The notes under the pieces are model-generated. The model was given only the letters and a program-made list of their open reading frames with translations, was not told where the DNA came from and ran no database searches. From positions 1 through 64,000 of the forward strand of contig JBDIVM010000013.1 in assembly GCA_039805905.1 (NCBI GenBank): 64,000 nucleotides of DNA. Reading direction: 5' to 3'. This DNA comes from Thermohalobaculum sp039805905. Lineage in GTDB: Bacteria > Pseudomonadota > Alphaproteobacteria > Rhodobacterales > Rhodobacteraceae. This document shows positions 1 through 8,323 of the stretch, in pieces (positions within the stretch are counted from its first letter, which is position 1; every line of letters starts with the position of its first letter). A program made the position numbers and the translations under genes.

Positions 1-141
<141 letters not shown>

Positions 142-169
142 TCACGCCGCGCCCGCTGCATGAATCGAG

Positions 170-195
170 GGGCCGCTCCCGCACGGGAGCGGCCC
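170..195 (+). terminator. Terminator hairpin after groL
   Basis: An 11-bp perfect GC-rich stem (gggccgctccc / gggagcggccc) with a 4-base loop lies 28 bases after the groL stop. No long T run follows (atctctgc). Position and strength suggest the transcription terminator of the groES-groL operon. Confidence 0.7.
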
Positions 196-510
196 ATCTC
201 TGCAAAGCCCCTTGTGAGAGGCCGGATCGTCTCACGCGCCGCCGTCGATCAACTCGCGATCGCAGAGCATCGTAGTCGAAGGGCACGCAGCCCCGCTCGG
301 AATATGGGTCGTCTGGGCGATTTCGGGACCGGCCTCGACTGCACAGGCAGGAGAGGCTCAGCGTGGGGCTGATCTGCGTCAGCGCGCACGGCACGCCATG
401 CCCGTACGATCGAGCCAGGCTGAGGTCTCTTGGACCTGCCTTCCTGGCAGATCTGCGTCGTCTGCCACAAATTGTTGAAGGACAATAAAAGCGAAAAGGA
501 GAAGAGGACA
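196..510. other. Gene-free stretch after groL
   Basis: I see no convincing gene here. Short open frames on both strands lack ribosome binding sites and recognisable protein sequence. A purine-rich segment near 490-508 may serve as ribosome binding site for the short open frame starting at 511. Confidence 0.4.
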
Positions 511-753
511 ATGCCCGCAGCTCACATTCTTCATCCATACAAGCCCGACTTCGAGCAGTTTCTCTACGCGTCGGTCGGCGAGGACCGGAACGGTCGCGTC
601 GTGACGGTTCTCTCGACGCTTGCGAGGCTGAACCTGGACCCTTGGGAGGAGGCGGCCGAACTCGCCGCTGCGGGACGGGAGGCTGCACGTTCGCGATTGA
701 CACTAACCGCCGGTCCGCGCACCCTAGGGGGGAGGGGGCATCCAATTCCTTGA
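511..753 (+). pseudogene. Small protein of unknown function, probably truncated
   Basis: The frame starts MPAAHILHPYKPDFEQFLYA at an ATG preceded by a purine-rich aaggagaagagg. The first 60 or so residues (GEDRNGRVVTVLSTLARL, then DPWEEAAELA) look like a genuine compact helical protein. After about residue 65 the sequence becomes low-complexity (GPRTLGGRGHPIP). This suggests the natural C-terminus was lost where the mobile remnants begin. I do not recognise a named family. The gene sits between groL and prophage or IS debris. It could also be intact but short. Confidence 0.45.
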
Positions 754-893
754 AGATCGAGACTGGTGGCTCGGCGGCCCCGGCAACAAAAACAAAATCG
801 CCACTTTTTTCCTGGCGCATCGCCACAATTTCCTGCCGCGCGAACGGAAAAATTCTGTGATATCAATGGACGCACTTCAAACGAGGGTGCGAG

Positions 894-1346
894 ATGACGA
901 CGAAGCGAGGCAGGAAAGCTCGCGGCGATCTGAAAGTGGTTCCGCTGCGGCGAAAGCAGCTCGAGCCACCGCCGGAGCTCAGGGCAGCGCGGGAGCGCGA
1001 GATCTGGGATCAGATGATCCGCGGCGAGCCGGAGGGCTGGTTCGACACGATTGGCAATCAGCGCTTGCTCGCGCAGTATTGCAGAAGCGAGGATCGGCTC
1101 GGGCAGTTCGACAGCGTCATCGATCAGTTCCAGATCGAATGGATCAAGAGCGAGAAGGGCGCCAAGCGCTATATCATTCTGATGGGTCAGGCCGAGAAGA
1201 TGAATCGATTGTCGCTGGCGATCGCGACGAAGCTCCGGCTCACGAACCAGTCGAGATATAGCCACAAGCGCGCCGGCACGATCGCGCGCAATCCTGACAG
1301 CTACGGCGACGACGGGGACGCTGGCGCGCTGCCCTCGGAGTACTGA
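894..1346 (+). CDS. Phage terminase small subunit, P27-like
   Basis: 150 aa, highly charged N-terminus (TTKRGRKARGDLKVVPLRR) followed by helical segments REREIWDQMIRGEPEGWFD and LLAQYCRSEDRLGQFDSVID. This layout is typical of P27-family small terminase subunits, which bind phage DNA and direct the large subunit to packaging sites. An open frame that looks like the N-terminus of the large subunit overlaps its stop codon, as expected in a phage packaging module. No other head or tail genes are present, so this is a prophage remnant. The family call rests on recognition of sequence style, not on a search. Confidence 0.65.
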   Translation: MTTKRGRKARGDLKVVPLRRKQLEPPPELRAAREREIWDQMIRGEPEGWFDTIGNQRLLAQYCRSEDRLGQFDSVIDQFQIEWIKSEKGAKRYIILMGQAEKMNRLSLAIATKLRLTNQSRYSHKRAGTIARNPDSYGDDGDAGALPSEY

Positions 1347-1423
1347 TGGGCGAGACGCGCGCAGCGCGGAACATCCCCTGGATCGAGGAACTCCGCCGCA
1401 CGCCGGAGGGCAAGGGCGTCTGA
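1346..1423 (+). pseudogene. Terminase large subunit, N-terminal stub
   Basis: An ATG overlapping the terminase small subunit stop opens a 25-codon frame containing IPWIEELRRTPEGKGV, a segment like the start of large terminase subunits (WIE...PEGKGVG). The reading ends at a TGA that is also the first three bases of what looks like an IS terminal repeat (tgagctactccccgaaaatc). The ATPase and nuclease domains are absent, so the gene was interrupted and the rest lost. Confidence 0.5.
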
Positions 1424-1778
1424 GCTACTCCCCGAAAATCGGACAGTGACGTAAGCTCCTGGAGACGCCGTTCTTCGGTGTGCGCCAGATGGCCTCTCAT
1501 CTGCGCGCCAGGGGCCATGCAGTGAGCGAGAAGCGCATCCGGCGGCTGACGCGGCGCATGGGGCTGATGCCGATCTATCAGCACCCGAACATCAGCTTGA
1601 AGGCAAAGGATCACGAGACCTGGCCGTACTTGCTGCGCGGGCTGGTGATCACCTGGCCGAACCAGGTTTGGTGCGCCGACGTGACCTGCATCCCGATGCG
1701 CCGCGGCTTTCTCGATCTGGTCGCGATGATGGACTGGGCAACACGGAAGGTGCTGGCCTGGCGGCTGGCGCAGCGGCG
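1421..1778 (+). mobile_element. IS3-family element fragment (orfB transposase remnant)
   Basis: From about 1456 the frame reads ETPFFGVRQMASHLRARGHA, then KRIRRLTRRMGLMPIYQHPN and NQVWCADVTCIPMRRGFLDL. These are the HTH_21 region and the start of the rve/DDE integrase core of IS3-family OrfB. The first catalytic Asp (in WCADVT) is visible. Similarity stops near AWRLAQRR (about 1775), so the remaining catalytic residues are missing. The sequence at 1421-1447 (ends in gaaaatcggacagt) resembles an IS3-type terminal repeat, but orfA and the N-terminus of orfB are absent, implying an internal deletion. Non-functional. Confidence 0.8.
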
Positions 1779-1809
1779 CCAATTCGCCTTTGAAATCAGG
1801 AGCCGCACG

Positions 1810-2025
1810 ATGACCGGATCTCCGCTCCCGCCCGATCTGCCCCTGGTCCGCGCTCTCAGGGAGGTCCGCGAAATCCTCGAGCACGCCCGCAAGACTGGCG
1901 ATCGGCACAAGATCGAGCGGGCGATAGAGCGGATAAACCGGGAGCTGGACCGGCGGGAGCAGGACTGCGGCTTTGCCGTCATGGATGGCTTGCGAGCTTG
2001 TCGCGGGCGATCACCAGTCGCCTGA
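1810..2025 (+). CDS. Small hypothetical protein in mobile remnant region
   Basis: 71-residue frame beginning MTGSPLPPDLPLVRALREV and containing a charged helical stretch HARKTGDRHKIERAIERINR with EQD after it. It happens to be in frame with the IS3 fragment upstream, but the ATG at 1810 gives a self-contained protein. No family is recognised and there is no clear ribosome binding site. It may be a phage-type small protein or chance coding sequence. Confidence 0.3.
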   Translation: MTGSPLPPDLPLVRALREVREILEHARKTGDRHKIERAIERINRELDRREQDCGFAVMDGLRACRGRSPVA

Positions 2026-2167
2026 GGACATGCTCGAAGTTCTCCGATTCCTCGGTTGGTTTGATGTCTTTGGCCTTCCAGCGCGCTCTTGCCCGGCTAT
2101 TGTGGGACTTGGCACCGGATTTCCTGGCAGGCTTGGCCTTCGGGTTCCGCATTCTCTCCCCGCCTCG

Positions 2168-2269
2168 CTATCGCGCCCATAATGTTGCGCAGCCGAGGCC
2201 GATCATCAGGGCCATGACGGCCAAGGTTGCTGGGGAGGGATCGGAGAGGGCGAGAGAGAGCCTGTCCAT
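2168..2269 (-). CDS. Possible 33-aa small membrane protein
   Basis: A short frame starts at an ATG with an SD-like gggag about 9 bases upstream. It encodes a hydrophobic segment (SPATLAVMALMIGLGCATLW) flanked by charged residues and ends in AR. The shape, short polar start plus one membrane helix plus terminal Arg, resembles membrane-anchor tails of the PEP/VPxPA type, but without the sorting context this is only resemblance. It lies between two transposase fragments. Low certainty. Confidence 0.25.
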   Translation of the reverse strand: MDRLSLALSDPSPATLAVMALMIGLGCATLWAR

Positions 2270-2687
2270 GCGGGGCGCTCCCTTGGGCACAACCATTGCC
2301 CCGCCCCTCGGATGCTCCCCGACAGGCAGGATAGTCCCGAATCACAACCATTCAAAGGGCGCAGGTGGTCGGCGGCCCGCCACTTCGCGCGGGCCAAGGA
2401 CGCGACAAGGCTCTACGAGGCCATGGAGCTGAAGCCGGCCGAGCAGAGGCGCTTCGTCCCTTGGGTGGGTTGCGCAGGAGAAGGTGGCTGGTGCCGGTCA
2501 ACCTGGCACCAACAGGGGCATGGCGCCATCGTCGGTCTGCGACGACGTCAAAGCCGCCGACTTCGACCTCGATCGCGACACGATCCGCAGGTCGCGACGA
2601 AAGAGGCCCCCACGCAAGGGCGAGGGCCAGCGTGGGGATTCTGCCTCAGCCTCATGCGACGGCCCACGGCGATCGATGCCGAGGGCC
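2270..2687. other. Scrambled mobile-region DNA
   Basis: No intact gene. The + strand around 2385-2460 reads ARAKDATRLYEAMELKPAEQ, which looks like part of a phage or ParB-like replication protein, then loses sense. Probably rearranged prophage sequence. Confidence 0.3.
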
Positions 2688-2834
2688 GATGCGCTCGTGC
2701 CGTCCGGCGCCGATGATGCCTTCCACATCAGCCTCCATGATCAGCTGCAGCAGGGCTTCGGCGATGCCGCGCAGAAAGGCACCCTGATCGTGCTTGGCCA
2801 GCAGCTCGGACAGGTCCATGTTCGTCTTGGTCAT
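2688..2834 (-). pseudogene. IS256-family transposase, N-terminal stub
   Basis: An ATG at 2834 with SD-like ggagac upstream opens MTKTNMDLSELLAKHDQG, then LRGIAEALLQLIMEADVEGI and GAGRHER. This is the conserved N-terminus of IS256-type (mutator) transposases. The frame loses similarity after HERI and stops soon after. The DDE core is missing, so this is a dead remnant. A normal IS256 transposase is around 400 aa. Confidence 0.8.
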
Positions 2835-3236
2835 CGGAGTCTCCGTGTGGTGCGTGGTTGAAGTCGCCAAACTCCACCTCGACCATACACCTCGATGGCT
2901 ACCCGGGATCACACCGTTGACGGCGCTGAAATTACACCACGTGCTCGGACACTAACGGAGCTGACCCAAGGGAACCGCCTGTTTAACCGACTCTGGATCG
3001 GGGGAATTATTCCACCACCCGCCAGTCGGTGCCGGCAATCAGCGATCGAAGCAGCTTGGCGCCGCGACCGTCCCGCCACTCGCGGAAGGTGTAGTTGCGC
3101 GCCCTGTCGGCCAGGTGCTTGTCTATGCCGGCGGCCGCGAGGGGCGGTCCGACCTCGGGTCCGTATCTCCGAGCCCCATATATTGGCCAAATTTTGGACA
3201 AGTCCCCGCGCTCCGCATCTAACCCGTTGTTTTATT
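2835..3236. other. Gene-free stretch before the tRNA-Glu pair
   Basis: No supported gene. A minus-strand frame at 3007-3201 contains LAAAGIDKHLADRAR, a phrase seen in phage/ParB-like proteins, but it lacks a plausible start and family match over its length. Possibly further prophage debris. Confidence 0.3.
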
Positions 3237-3312
3237 TGGTACGCCCTACGGGAATCGAACCCGTGTTTCCGCCGTGAAAGGGCGGCGTCCTGGACCGCTA
3301 GACGAAGGGCGC
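3237..3312 (-). tRNA. tRNA-Glu (anticodon TTC)
   Basis: On the minus strand the cloverleaf starts GCGCCCTTCGTCTAGCGG. The anticodon stem CCGCC/GGCGG encloses loop CTTTCAC, so the anticodon is TTC. The T arm is acggg-ttcgatt-cccgt and the gene encodes ACCA at its 3' end. The acceptor pairs GCGCCCT with AGGGCGT (first pair G-U). It lies just downstream of a near-identical tRNA-Glu(CTC). Confidence 0.96.
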
Positions 3313-3341
3313 GCTGAAGCCGGGCGCTGGATCCGGGAAGC

Positions 3342-3416
3342 TGGTACGCCCTACGGGAATCGAACCCGTGTTTTCGCCGTGAGAGGGCGATGTCCTGACC
3401 GCTAGACGAAGGGCGC
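3342..3416 (-). tRNA. tRNA-Glu (anticodon CTC)
   Basis: Same acceptor, D and T arms as the neighbouring tRNA-Glu, but the anticodon stem is TCGCC/GGCGA with loop CTCTCAC, giving anticodon CTC. The D loop is one base shorter. The 3' CCA is encoded. It lies 51 bases downstream of the recJ stop on the same strand, so it may be cotranscribed. Confidence 0.96.
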
Positions 3417-3467
3417 GTGGTCGCGGCTGTAGATAACGGCTCGCGGCCAGGCGCGCAAGCTCGGTTT

Positions 3468-5249
3468 TCAGCCCGCTTGCGCCGCGTCCTCGACTCGCAG
3501 CTTGGGCTTTCGCCGGCCACCCCAGTCGTCGATCTCGAGCCGTCCGGCAAGGTGCAGCGGCGTGCGCGACGCAGCCGCGGCCTCGAAGAGCGGCGCCAAC
3601 CCCTTCTCGGCCGCGCGGAAGCAGACCGCGGCCAGCGCCGGGCCGGTGGCGGCGGCAAGCCTAAGCTGGCAATGCCCGTTGCCGACCGTCCTGACCCCGC
3701 TCACCTGCACGGCGCCGAAGGCAAGGCGCGGTGCGGGGTTTGCCTGCCCGAAGGGCCCCGCCGCCTCGAGCTGTTCCACCAGCTCGAGCGTGGCCCCGCC
3801 CGGCGCCAGCGCGCTGTCGAGCCGGAGATCGGACGGTCCTCCGGCCCCGGCCCCCTGCGCGGCGAGGCGGGCGGAGAGCGCCGTCATCGCCACCTCGATC
3901 CGGCTCTCCGCCACGGTCAGGCCGGCCGCCATGCGGTGGCCGCCCCCCTTCACGAGCAGACCCTCGCGCGCGAGCGCAGCCACCGCCGAGCCGAGATCGA
4001 CGCCCGGGACCGATCGGCCCGACCCCTTGCCCTCGCCGGCACCGAGGCCGATCACCACCGCCGGGCGGTTGAAGCGCTCCTTCAGCCGGCTTGCGACGAT
4101 GCCGACAACGCCCGGATGCCAGCCCTCGCCCGCCGCCCAGACCAGCGGCGCCGCCGGGTCGCGCGCCTCGACCTGCGCGGTGGCGGCCTCCAGCACCACC
4201 GCCTCGATCTCCTGACGCTCGCGGTTGAGCCGGTTCAATTCCTCGGCCAGCGCCGCCGCCTCGTGCGGATCGGCGGTCGAGAGCAGCCGCTGGCCGAGAT
4301 CGGCCCGCCCGACCCGGCCGCCCGCATTGATCCGGGGGCCGATCGCGAAACCGAGATCCCACGAGGTCGGCGGCGCGCCGAGCCCGGCCACGTCGGCGAG
4401 CGCGGCGAGCCCGGGGCGGGCGCGCTTCGTCAGCACGGTCAGTCCCTGGCGCACAAAGGCGCGGTTGAGTCCGGTCAGCGGCGCCACGTCGGCAACGGTC
4501 GCGACGGCCACCAGGTCAACCAGGCCCATCAGGTCGGGCTCGGCCCGGCCGTCGGCAAACCGGCCACGCCGCCGAAGCTCACGGCTGGCGGCGACCAGAA
4601 GCAGCAGCACCACGCCCGCCGCGCAGAGATGACCGAGCCCCGACTCGTCGTCGTGGCGGTTCGGATTGACCACCGCCAGGGCCTCCGGCAGCGTCTCCAG
4701 CGCCAGATGGTGGTCGGCGATGATCACGTCGGCGCCCGCCGCCCGCGCCGCGGCCACGGGCTCGAAGCTGAGTGTGCCACAGTCGACGCAGATGATGAGC
4801 CCATGCGTCCGCGCCAGCGCCTCCATCGCCGGTACGTTCGGCCCATAGCCCTCGTCGATCCGGTCGGGGATGTAGGGGGTCGCGCTCAGGCCGAGCTGGC
4901 CGAGCCAGCTCCGGACGAGCGCCACCGAGGCCGCCCCGTCCACGTCGTAGTCGCCGAAGACCGCGATGCGCTCGCGGGATTCGACGGCCACTGCAAGCCG
5001 TGCCGCGGCCGCATCCATTCCCGCGAGCGAGCTCGGATCGGGCATCATCGCGCGGAGGGTCGGGTTCAGATAGTCGGCCACTGTCGCGGGGGTGACGCCG
5101 CGCGCGGCCAGCACCCGGCCGACGATCTCGGGCAGGCCCTGGGCCTGGGCGATGGCCATACCCACCCGCTCTACCTCCGGGCCCGGCCCCACCCAGCGCC
5201 GGCCGGTGGCAGAGCGTTCGACGTTGAGGAAGACAGGCCCCGCCGTCAC
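3468..5249 (-). CDS. recJ: Single-stranded-DNA-specific exonuclease RecJ
   Basis: 593 aa, normal for RecJ, a 5'-3' ssDNA exonuclease of recombination and mismatch repair. The DHH phosphoesterase motifs are visible: GDYDVDG (99-105), VDCGT (155-159), DHH (179-181) and VNPNR (194-198). The DHHA1 domain follows with GGGHRMAAG, then an OB-fold region. The GTG start lies one base past the glpX stop (TGAG-GTG), so the two genes are translationally coupled. hom-glpX-recJ form a collinear minus-strand block. Confidence 0.96.
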   Translation of the reverse strand: MTAGPVFLNVERSATGRRWVGPGPEVERVGMAIAQAQGLPEIVGRVLAARGVTPATVADYLNPTLRAMMPDPSSLAGMDAAAARLAVAVESRERIAVFGDYDVDGAASVALVRSWLGQLGLSATPYIPDRIDEGYGPNVPAMEALARTHGLIICVDCGTLSFEPVAAARAAGADVIIADHHLALETLPEALAVVNPNRHDDESGLGHLCAAGVVLLLLVAASRELRRRGRFADGRAEPDLMGLVDLVAVATVADVAPLTGLNRAFVRQGLTVLTKRARPGLAALADVAGLGAPPTSWDLGFAIGPRINAGGRVGRADLGQRLLSTADPHEAAALAEELNRLNRERQEIEAVVLEAATAQVEARDPAAPLVWAAGEGWHPGVVGIVASRLKERFNRPAVVIGLGAGEGKGSGRSVPGVDLGSAVAALAREGLLVKGGGHRMAAGLTVAESRIEVAMTALSARLAAQGAGAGGPSDLRLDSALAPGGATLELVEQLEAAGPFGQANPAPRLAFGAVQVSGVRTVGNGHCQLRLAAATGPALAAVCFRAAEKGLAPLFEAAAASRTPLHLAGRLEIDDWGGRRKPKLRVEDAAQAG

Positions 5250-5250
5250 C

Positions 5251-6222
5251 TCAGAAATGCTTCGTCCGGTAGAACAGCCGGCGAACCGAGCCCGTCCGCG
5301 AGCGCATCAGCAGGGTCTCCGTCTCGAGATACTCGCCCACCCGCCGGCAGCCGCGCAGGATCGAGCCGGTGGTGACGCCCGTCGCAGCGAACAGCACGTC
5401 CGATCGTACCATGTCGTCGCGGTTGTACTTGGCATTCAGGTCCTCGATGCCGGCCTTGCGGGCGCGCGCCACCTCGTCGTCGTTGCGGAACAGGAGACGG
5501 CCCTGGATCTGGCCGCCCATGCATTTGAGCGCGGCGGCAGCCAGAACGCCCTCGGGCGCGCCGCCCGAGCCCATATACATGTCGATCCCGGTCTCCTCGG
5601 GCTGCGAGCAGTGCATCACGCCGGCCACGTCGCCATCGGTGATCAGCCTGATCGCCGCGCCGGTCTTGCGGACCTCGGCGATCAGCTCCGCATGGCGCGG
5701 GCGCTCGAGGATGCAGACGGTCACATTCGCCGCGCCGCCGCCCTTTGCCTTCGCGAACACGCGGATGCGCTCGGCCGGCGGCATGTCGAGATCGACAATC
5801 CCCTCCGGATAACCCGGACCGATGGCCAGCTTGTCCATGTAGACATCGGGTGCATGCAGCATCGAATGCCGCGGTCCCATCGCGATGACCGTCAGCGCGT
5901 TCGGCATCGCCTTGGCGGTGAGCGTGGTTCCCTCCAGCGGATCGAGCGCGATATCGACCTCGTCGCCCTTGCCGGTGCCGACCTCCTCGCCGATGAACAG
6001 CATCGGCGCCTCGTCTCGCTCTCCCTCGCCGATCACGACGGTGCCCCGGATGTCCAGCATGTTGAGCTGGGAGCGCATCGCCGCGACCGCGGCGGCGTCG
6101 GCCGCCTTCTCGTCGCCCCGCCCGATCAGCCGCGAGGCGGCGATGGCGGCGGCCTCCGAGACGCGGGCAAGCCCGAGGCTCAACATGCGGTCGTGGAAGC
6201 TGTTGTCGTTGTCGGTGGTCAT
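5251..6222 (-). CDS. glpX: Class II fructose-1,6-bisphosphatase GlpX
   Basis: 323 aa, the usual family length. Converts fructose-1,6-bisphosphate to fructose-6-phosphate in gluconeogenesis. Metal/phosphate motifs GEGERDEAP (65-73) and DPLEGTT (94-100) are present, as is the family segment MGSGGAPEGVLAAAALKCMG. It lies between hom upstream and recJ downstream, tightly spaced, consistent with one transcript. Confidence 0.96.
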   Translation of the reverse strand: MTTDNDNSFHDRMLSLGLARVSEAAAIAASRLIGRGDEKAADAAAVAAMRSQLNMLDIRGTVVIGEGERDEAPMLFIGEEVGTGKGDEVDIALDPLEGTTLTAKAMPNALTVIAMGPRHSMLHAPDVYMDKLAIGPGYPEGIVDLDMPPAERIRVFAKAKGGGAANVTVCILERPRHAELIAEVRKTGAAIRLITDGDVAGVMHCSQPEETGIDMYMGSGGAPEGVLAAAALKCMGGQIQGRLLFRNDDEVARARKAGIEDLNAKYNRDDMVRSDVLFAATGVTTGSILRGCRRVGEYLETETLLMRSRTGSVRRLFYRTKHF

Positions 6223-6307
6223 GGTCGGAGTCCCTCAGGCGTGTACGGGTTCTGCGAGAGCGGAGGATGCCTTACCGGGGCGGGCCGGCGCAAGCGGCAG
6301 GCCGGGC

Positions 6308-7594
6308 TCACACCTCCTCGATCCGGATTGCCACCGGCGGCTGCATGCTGACGGGCAGCGCCGCGGTCGCCGAGACCGCAGCGTCGATCGCATCGCGGCG
6401 GGCGTCGTGGGTCTCGATCACGACCGGCACCGGGTCGCCCTGGCCATACTGCCGCATCCGGTGGATCGATACGCCCTCCTTGCCGAGCGCCGCCGCGATC
6501 TGGGCCAGCGCCCCGGGCCGGTCGGCCAGCATGAAGCGCAGGTAGTAGGGCGAGTGCTCGTCACTGTGCTGGAGCCGGGGCGCGGCAGCGAGATCGGCCG
6601 CCGGGCGCCCGAAGACCGGGCGGACGATGCCGCGCGCCGCGTCGATCACATCGGCGAGAATCGCCGAGGCGGTCGGCCCCTGACCCGCGCCGGGGCCGGA
6701 GAAGACGCATCGGCCGACGAAGTCGCCCTCCGCCACCACCGCATTGGTCACGCCCTTGAGCGCGCCGATCTCGGTGGTCTCGGCCACCATGCACGGCCGC
6801 ACCCGCTGCTCGAGGCCGGTCTCGTGCATCCGCGCCACGGCAAGAAGCTTGATCGAATAGCCCATGTCGCGGGCGGTCTTGATGTCGGCGAGCGTGACCC
6901 GCTCGATTCCCTCCGTCACGACCCCCTCGAAGTCGACGCGAGAGCCGAAGGCCACCGCCGCAAGGATCGCGAGCTTGTGGGCGGCGTCGATGCCGCCGAC
7001 ATCGAAACTGGGGTCGGCCTCGGCGTAGCCAAGCCGTTGCGCCTCGGCCAACACCTCGGCGTAGTCCGCCCCGCGCTTCTCCATCTCCGAGATGATGAAG
7101 TTGCAGGTGCCGTTCAGCACGCCGTAGATACGGCCGAGCCGGTTCGCTGCCAGCCCCTCGCCGACCGCCTTGATCACCGGAATACCGCCCGCCACCGCCG
7201 CCTCGAAGCTCAGCGCAACACCCGCTTTCTCGGCCGCAGCCGCAAGCTCGTTGCCATGACGGGCGAGCAGCGCCTTGTTGGCGGTCACCACATGCTTGCC
7301 GTGGTCCAGCGCCTGACAGACCAGGGCTCGGGCCGGCCCGTCCGAACCGCCGATCGCCTCGATCACGCAGTCGACATCGACGCGATGGGCGAGGCGGGTC
7401 GCATCATCCTCCCAGGCATAGCCGGCAACATCGATCCCACGGTCGCGGCTCCGGTTCTTCGCCGAGACGGCGGCGATCTCGACCGGCCGGCCGGCCCTGG
7501 CCGCCAGCATGTCTCCGTGGGCCTGGACGATCTTCACTACCCCGGCGCCGACCGTGCCGAGGCCGGCGATGCCGAGACGGAAGGGTCTGCTCAT
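6308..7594 (-). CDS. hom: Homoserine dehydrogenase
   Basis: 428 aa. Reduces aspartate semialdehyde to homoserine, feeding threonine and methionine synthesis. The Rossmann motif GIAGLGTVGAG is near the N-terminus. The segments VTANKALLA, NGTCNFI and GGIDAAHKLAILA are the NADP and catalytic signatures. The C-terminal 75 or so residues (YYLRFMLADRPGALAQIA) form an ACT domain, so feedback control by threonine is likely. First gene of the hom-glpX-recJ block. Confidence 0.96.
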   Translation of the reverse strand: MSRPFRLGIAGLGTVGAGVVKIVQAHGDMLAARAGRPVEIAAVSAKNRSRDRGIDVAGYAWEDDATRLAHRVDVDCVIEAIGGSDGPARALVCQALDHGKHVVTANKALLARHGNELAAAAEKAGVALSFEAAVAGGIPVIKAVGEGLAANRLGRIYGVLNGTCNFIISEMEKRGADYAEVLAEAQRLGYAEADPSFDVGGIDAAHKLAILAAVAFGSRVDFEGVVTEGIERVTLADIKTARDMGYSIKLLAVARMHETGLEQRVRPCMVAETTEIGALKGVTNAVVAEGDFVGRCVFSGPGAGQGPTASAILADVIDAARGIVRPVFGRPAADLAAAPRLQHSDEHSPYYLRFMLADRPGALAQIAAALGKEGVSIHRMRQYGQGDPVPVVIETHDARRDAIDAAVSATAALPVSMQPPVAIRIEEV

Positions 7595-7867
7595 GCGCCT
7601 GACTCCCTGAGCTGCAAGACTCCCGCCAAGGCCCGGTCCGCACCCGGCATCCGTCCCCCTACCCCGCAGGCCGCCCGGCGGATGCGCAGGTCATGCACCG
7701 AGATGCAGGGTGCAATGGTGAGGTCCGCGATGGCGTCGAGCGACGGGTGCGGGGAGCGGTGAAGTTCGCGGGACTCGGGCATGGCGTCGTGCAGCAGATC
7801 GGCAATCGCGCGTCATCGACGCGACGGGTTGGCGCCTTATAGGGGGATCGCGGCCCGAGGGACAGGC

Positions 7868-8188
7868 CTATTCGCGCTTCAGGGCTGCCTGCGGCAACCT
7901 GGCCCTGTCGGCTTCCGACAGCACTGGCCCGTCCAGTTCCTTCGCCCGGGCTTCAGCGGCGCGCGCAGCCTCGGCCAGATCGGCCGCGACGGCCATCCCG
8001 ATGGCGGGGTCCGGGATCCCGGGGCTGCCGACCGGCGGGGCGGCGGGAGTATCGACCAGTCGCGGCCAGGGTGCCGCCGCGACATCGGGGGACTCCGGCA
8101 GATCGAAGCTGCGAAACAGGTTCGAGCTGCCACAGCCTGCGACCAGCGCAAGCAGCGCCGACGCGGCGATGCACAACAAACCTTTCAT
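7868..8188 (-). CDS. Small lipoprotein of unknown function
   Basis: 106 aa starting MKGLLCIAASALLALVAGC. This is a signal peptide II with lipobox LVAGC and lipidated Cys19. The mature part is Pro/Ala-rich (PAAPPVGSPGIPDPAIG) and ends in a charged helical region (AEAARAAEARAKELDGPVLS). It is presumably anchored in the periplasm. No domain is recognised. It is divergent from phaC, with starts about 135 bases apart. The ATG was chosen because a signal peptide begins exactly there; the longer upstream frame is the shadow of phaC. Confidence 0.7.
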   Translation of the reverse strand: MKGLLCIAASALLALVAGCGSSNLFRSFDLPESPDVAAAPWPRLVDTPAAPPVGSPGIPDPAIGMAVAADLAEAARAAEARAKELDGPVLSEADRARLPQAALKRE

Positions 8189-8323
8189 GCGCGACGTGAT
8201 GTCCCGTTGTGCTAAACTCGGCCCTGACCCACATGCAGGCGCGGTCCAGGATAGCGCCGTCTTACCGTGCAGGCCAGTGCAGGTATTCGAGCCGACGACA
8301 GAAGTGCGTAGCAGGAGGAGATG

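Noticed and set aside
3007..3201. 64-codon minus-strand frame with LAAAGIDKHLADRAR
   Set aside because: The phrase resembles phage/ParB-like proteins, but the rest has no match, no good start and lies in mobile debris.
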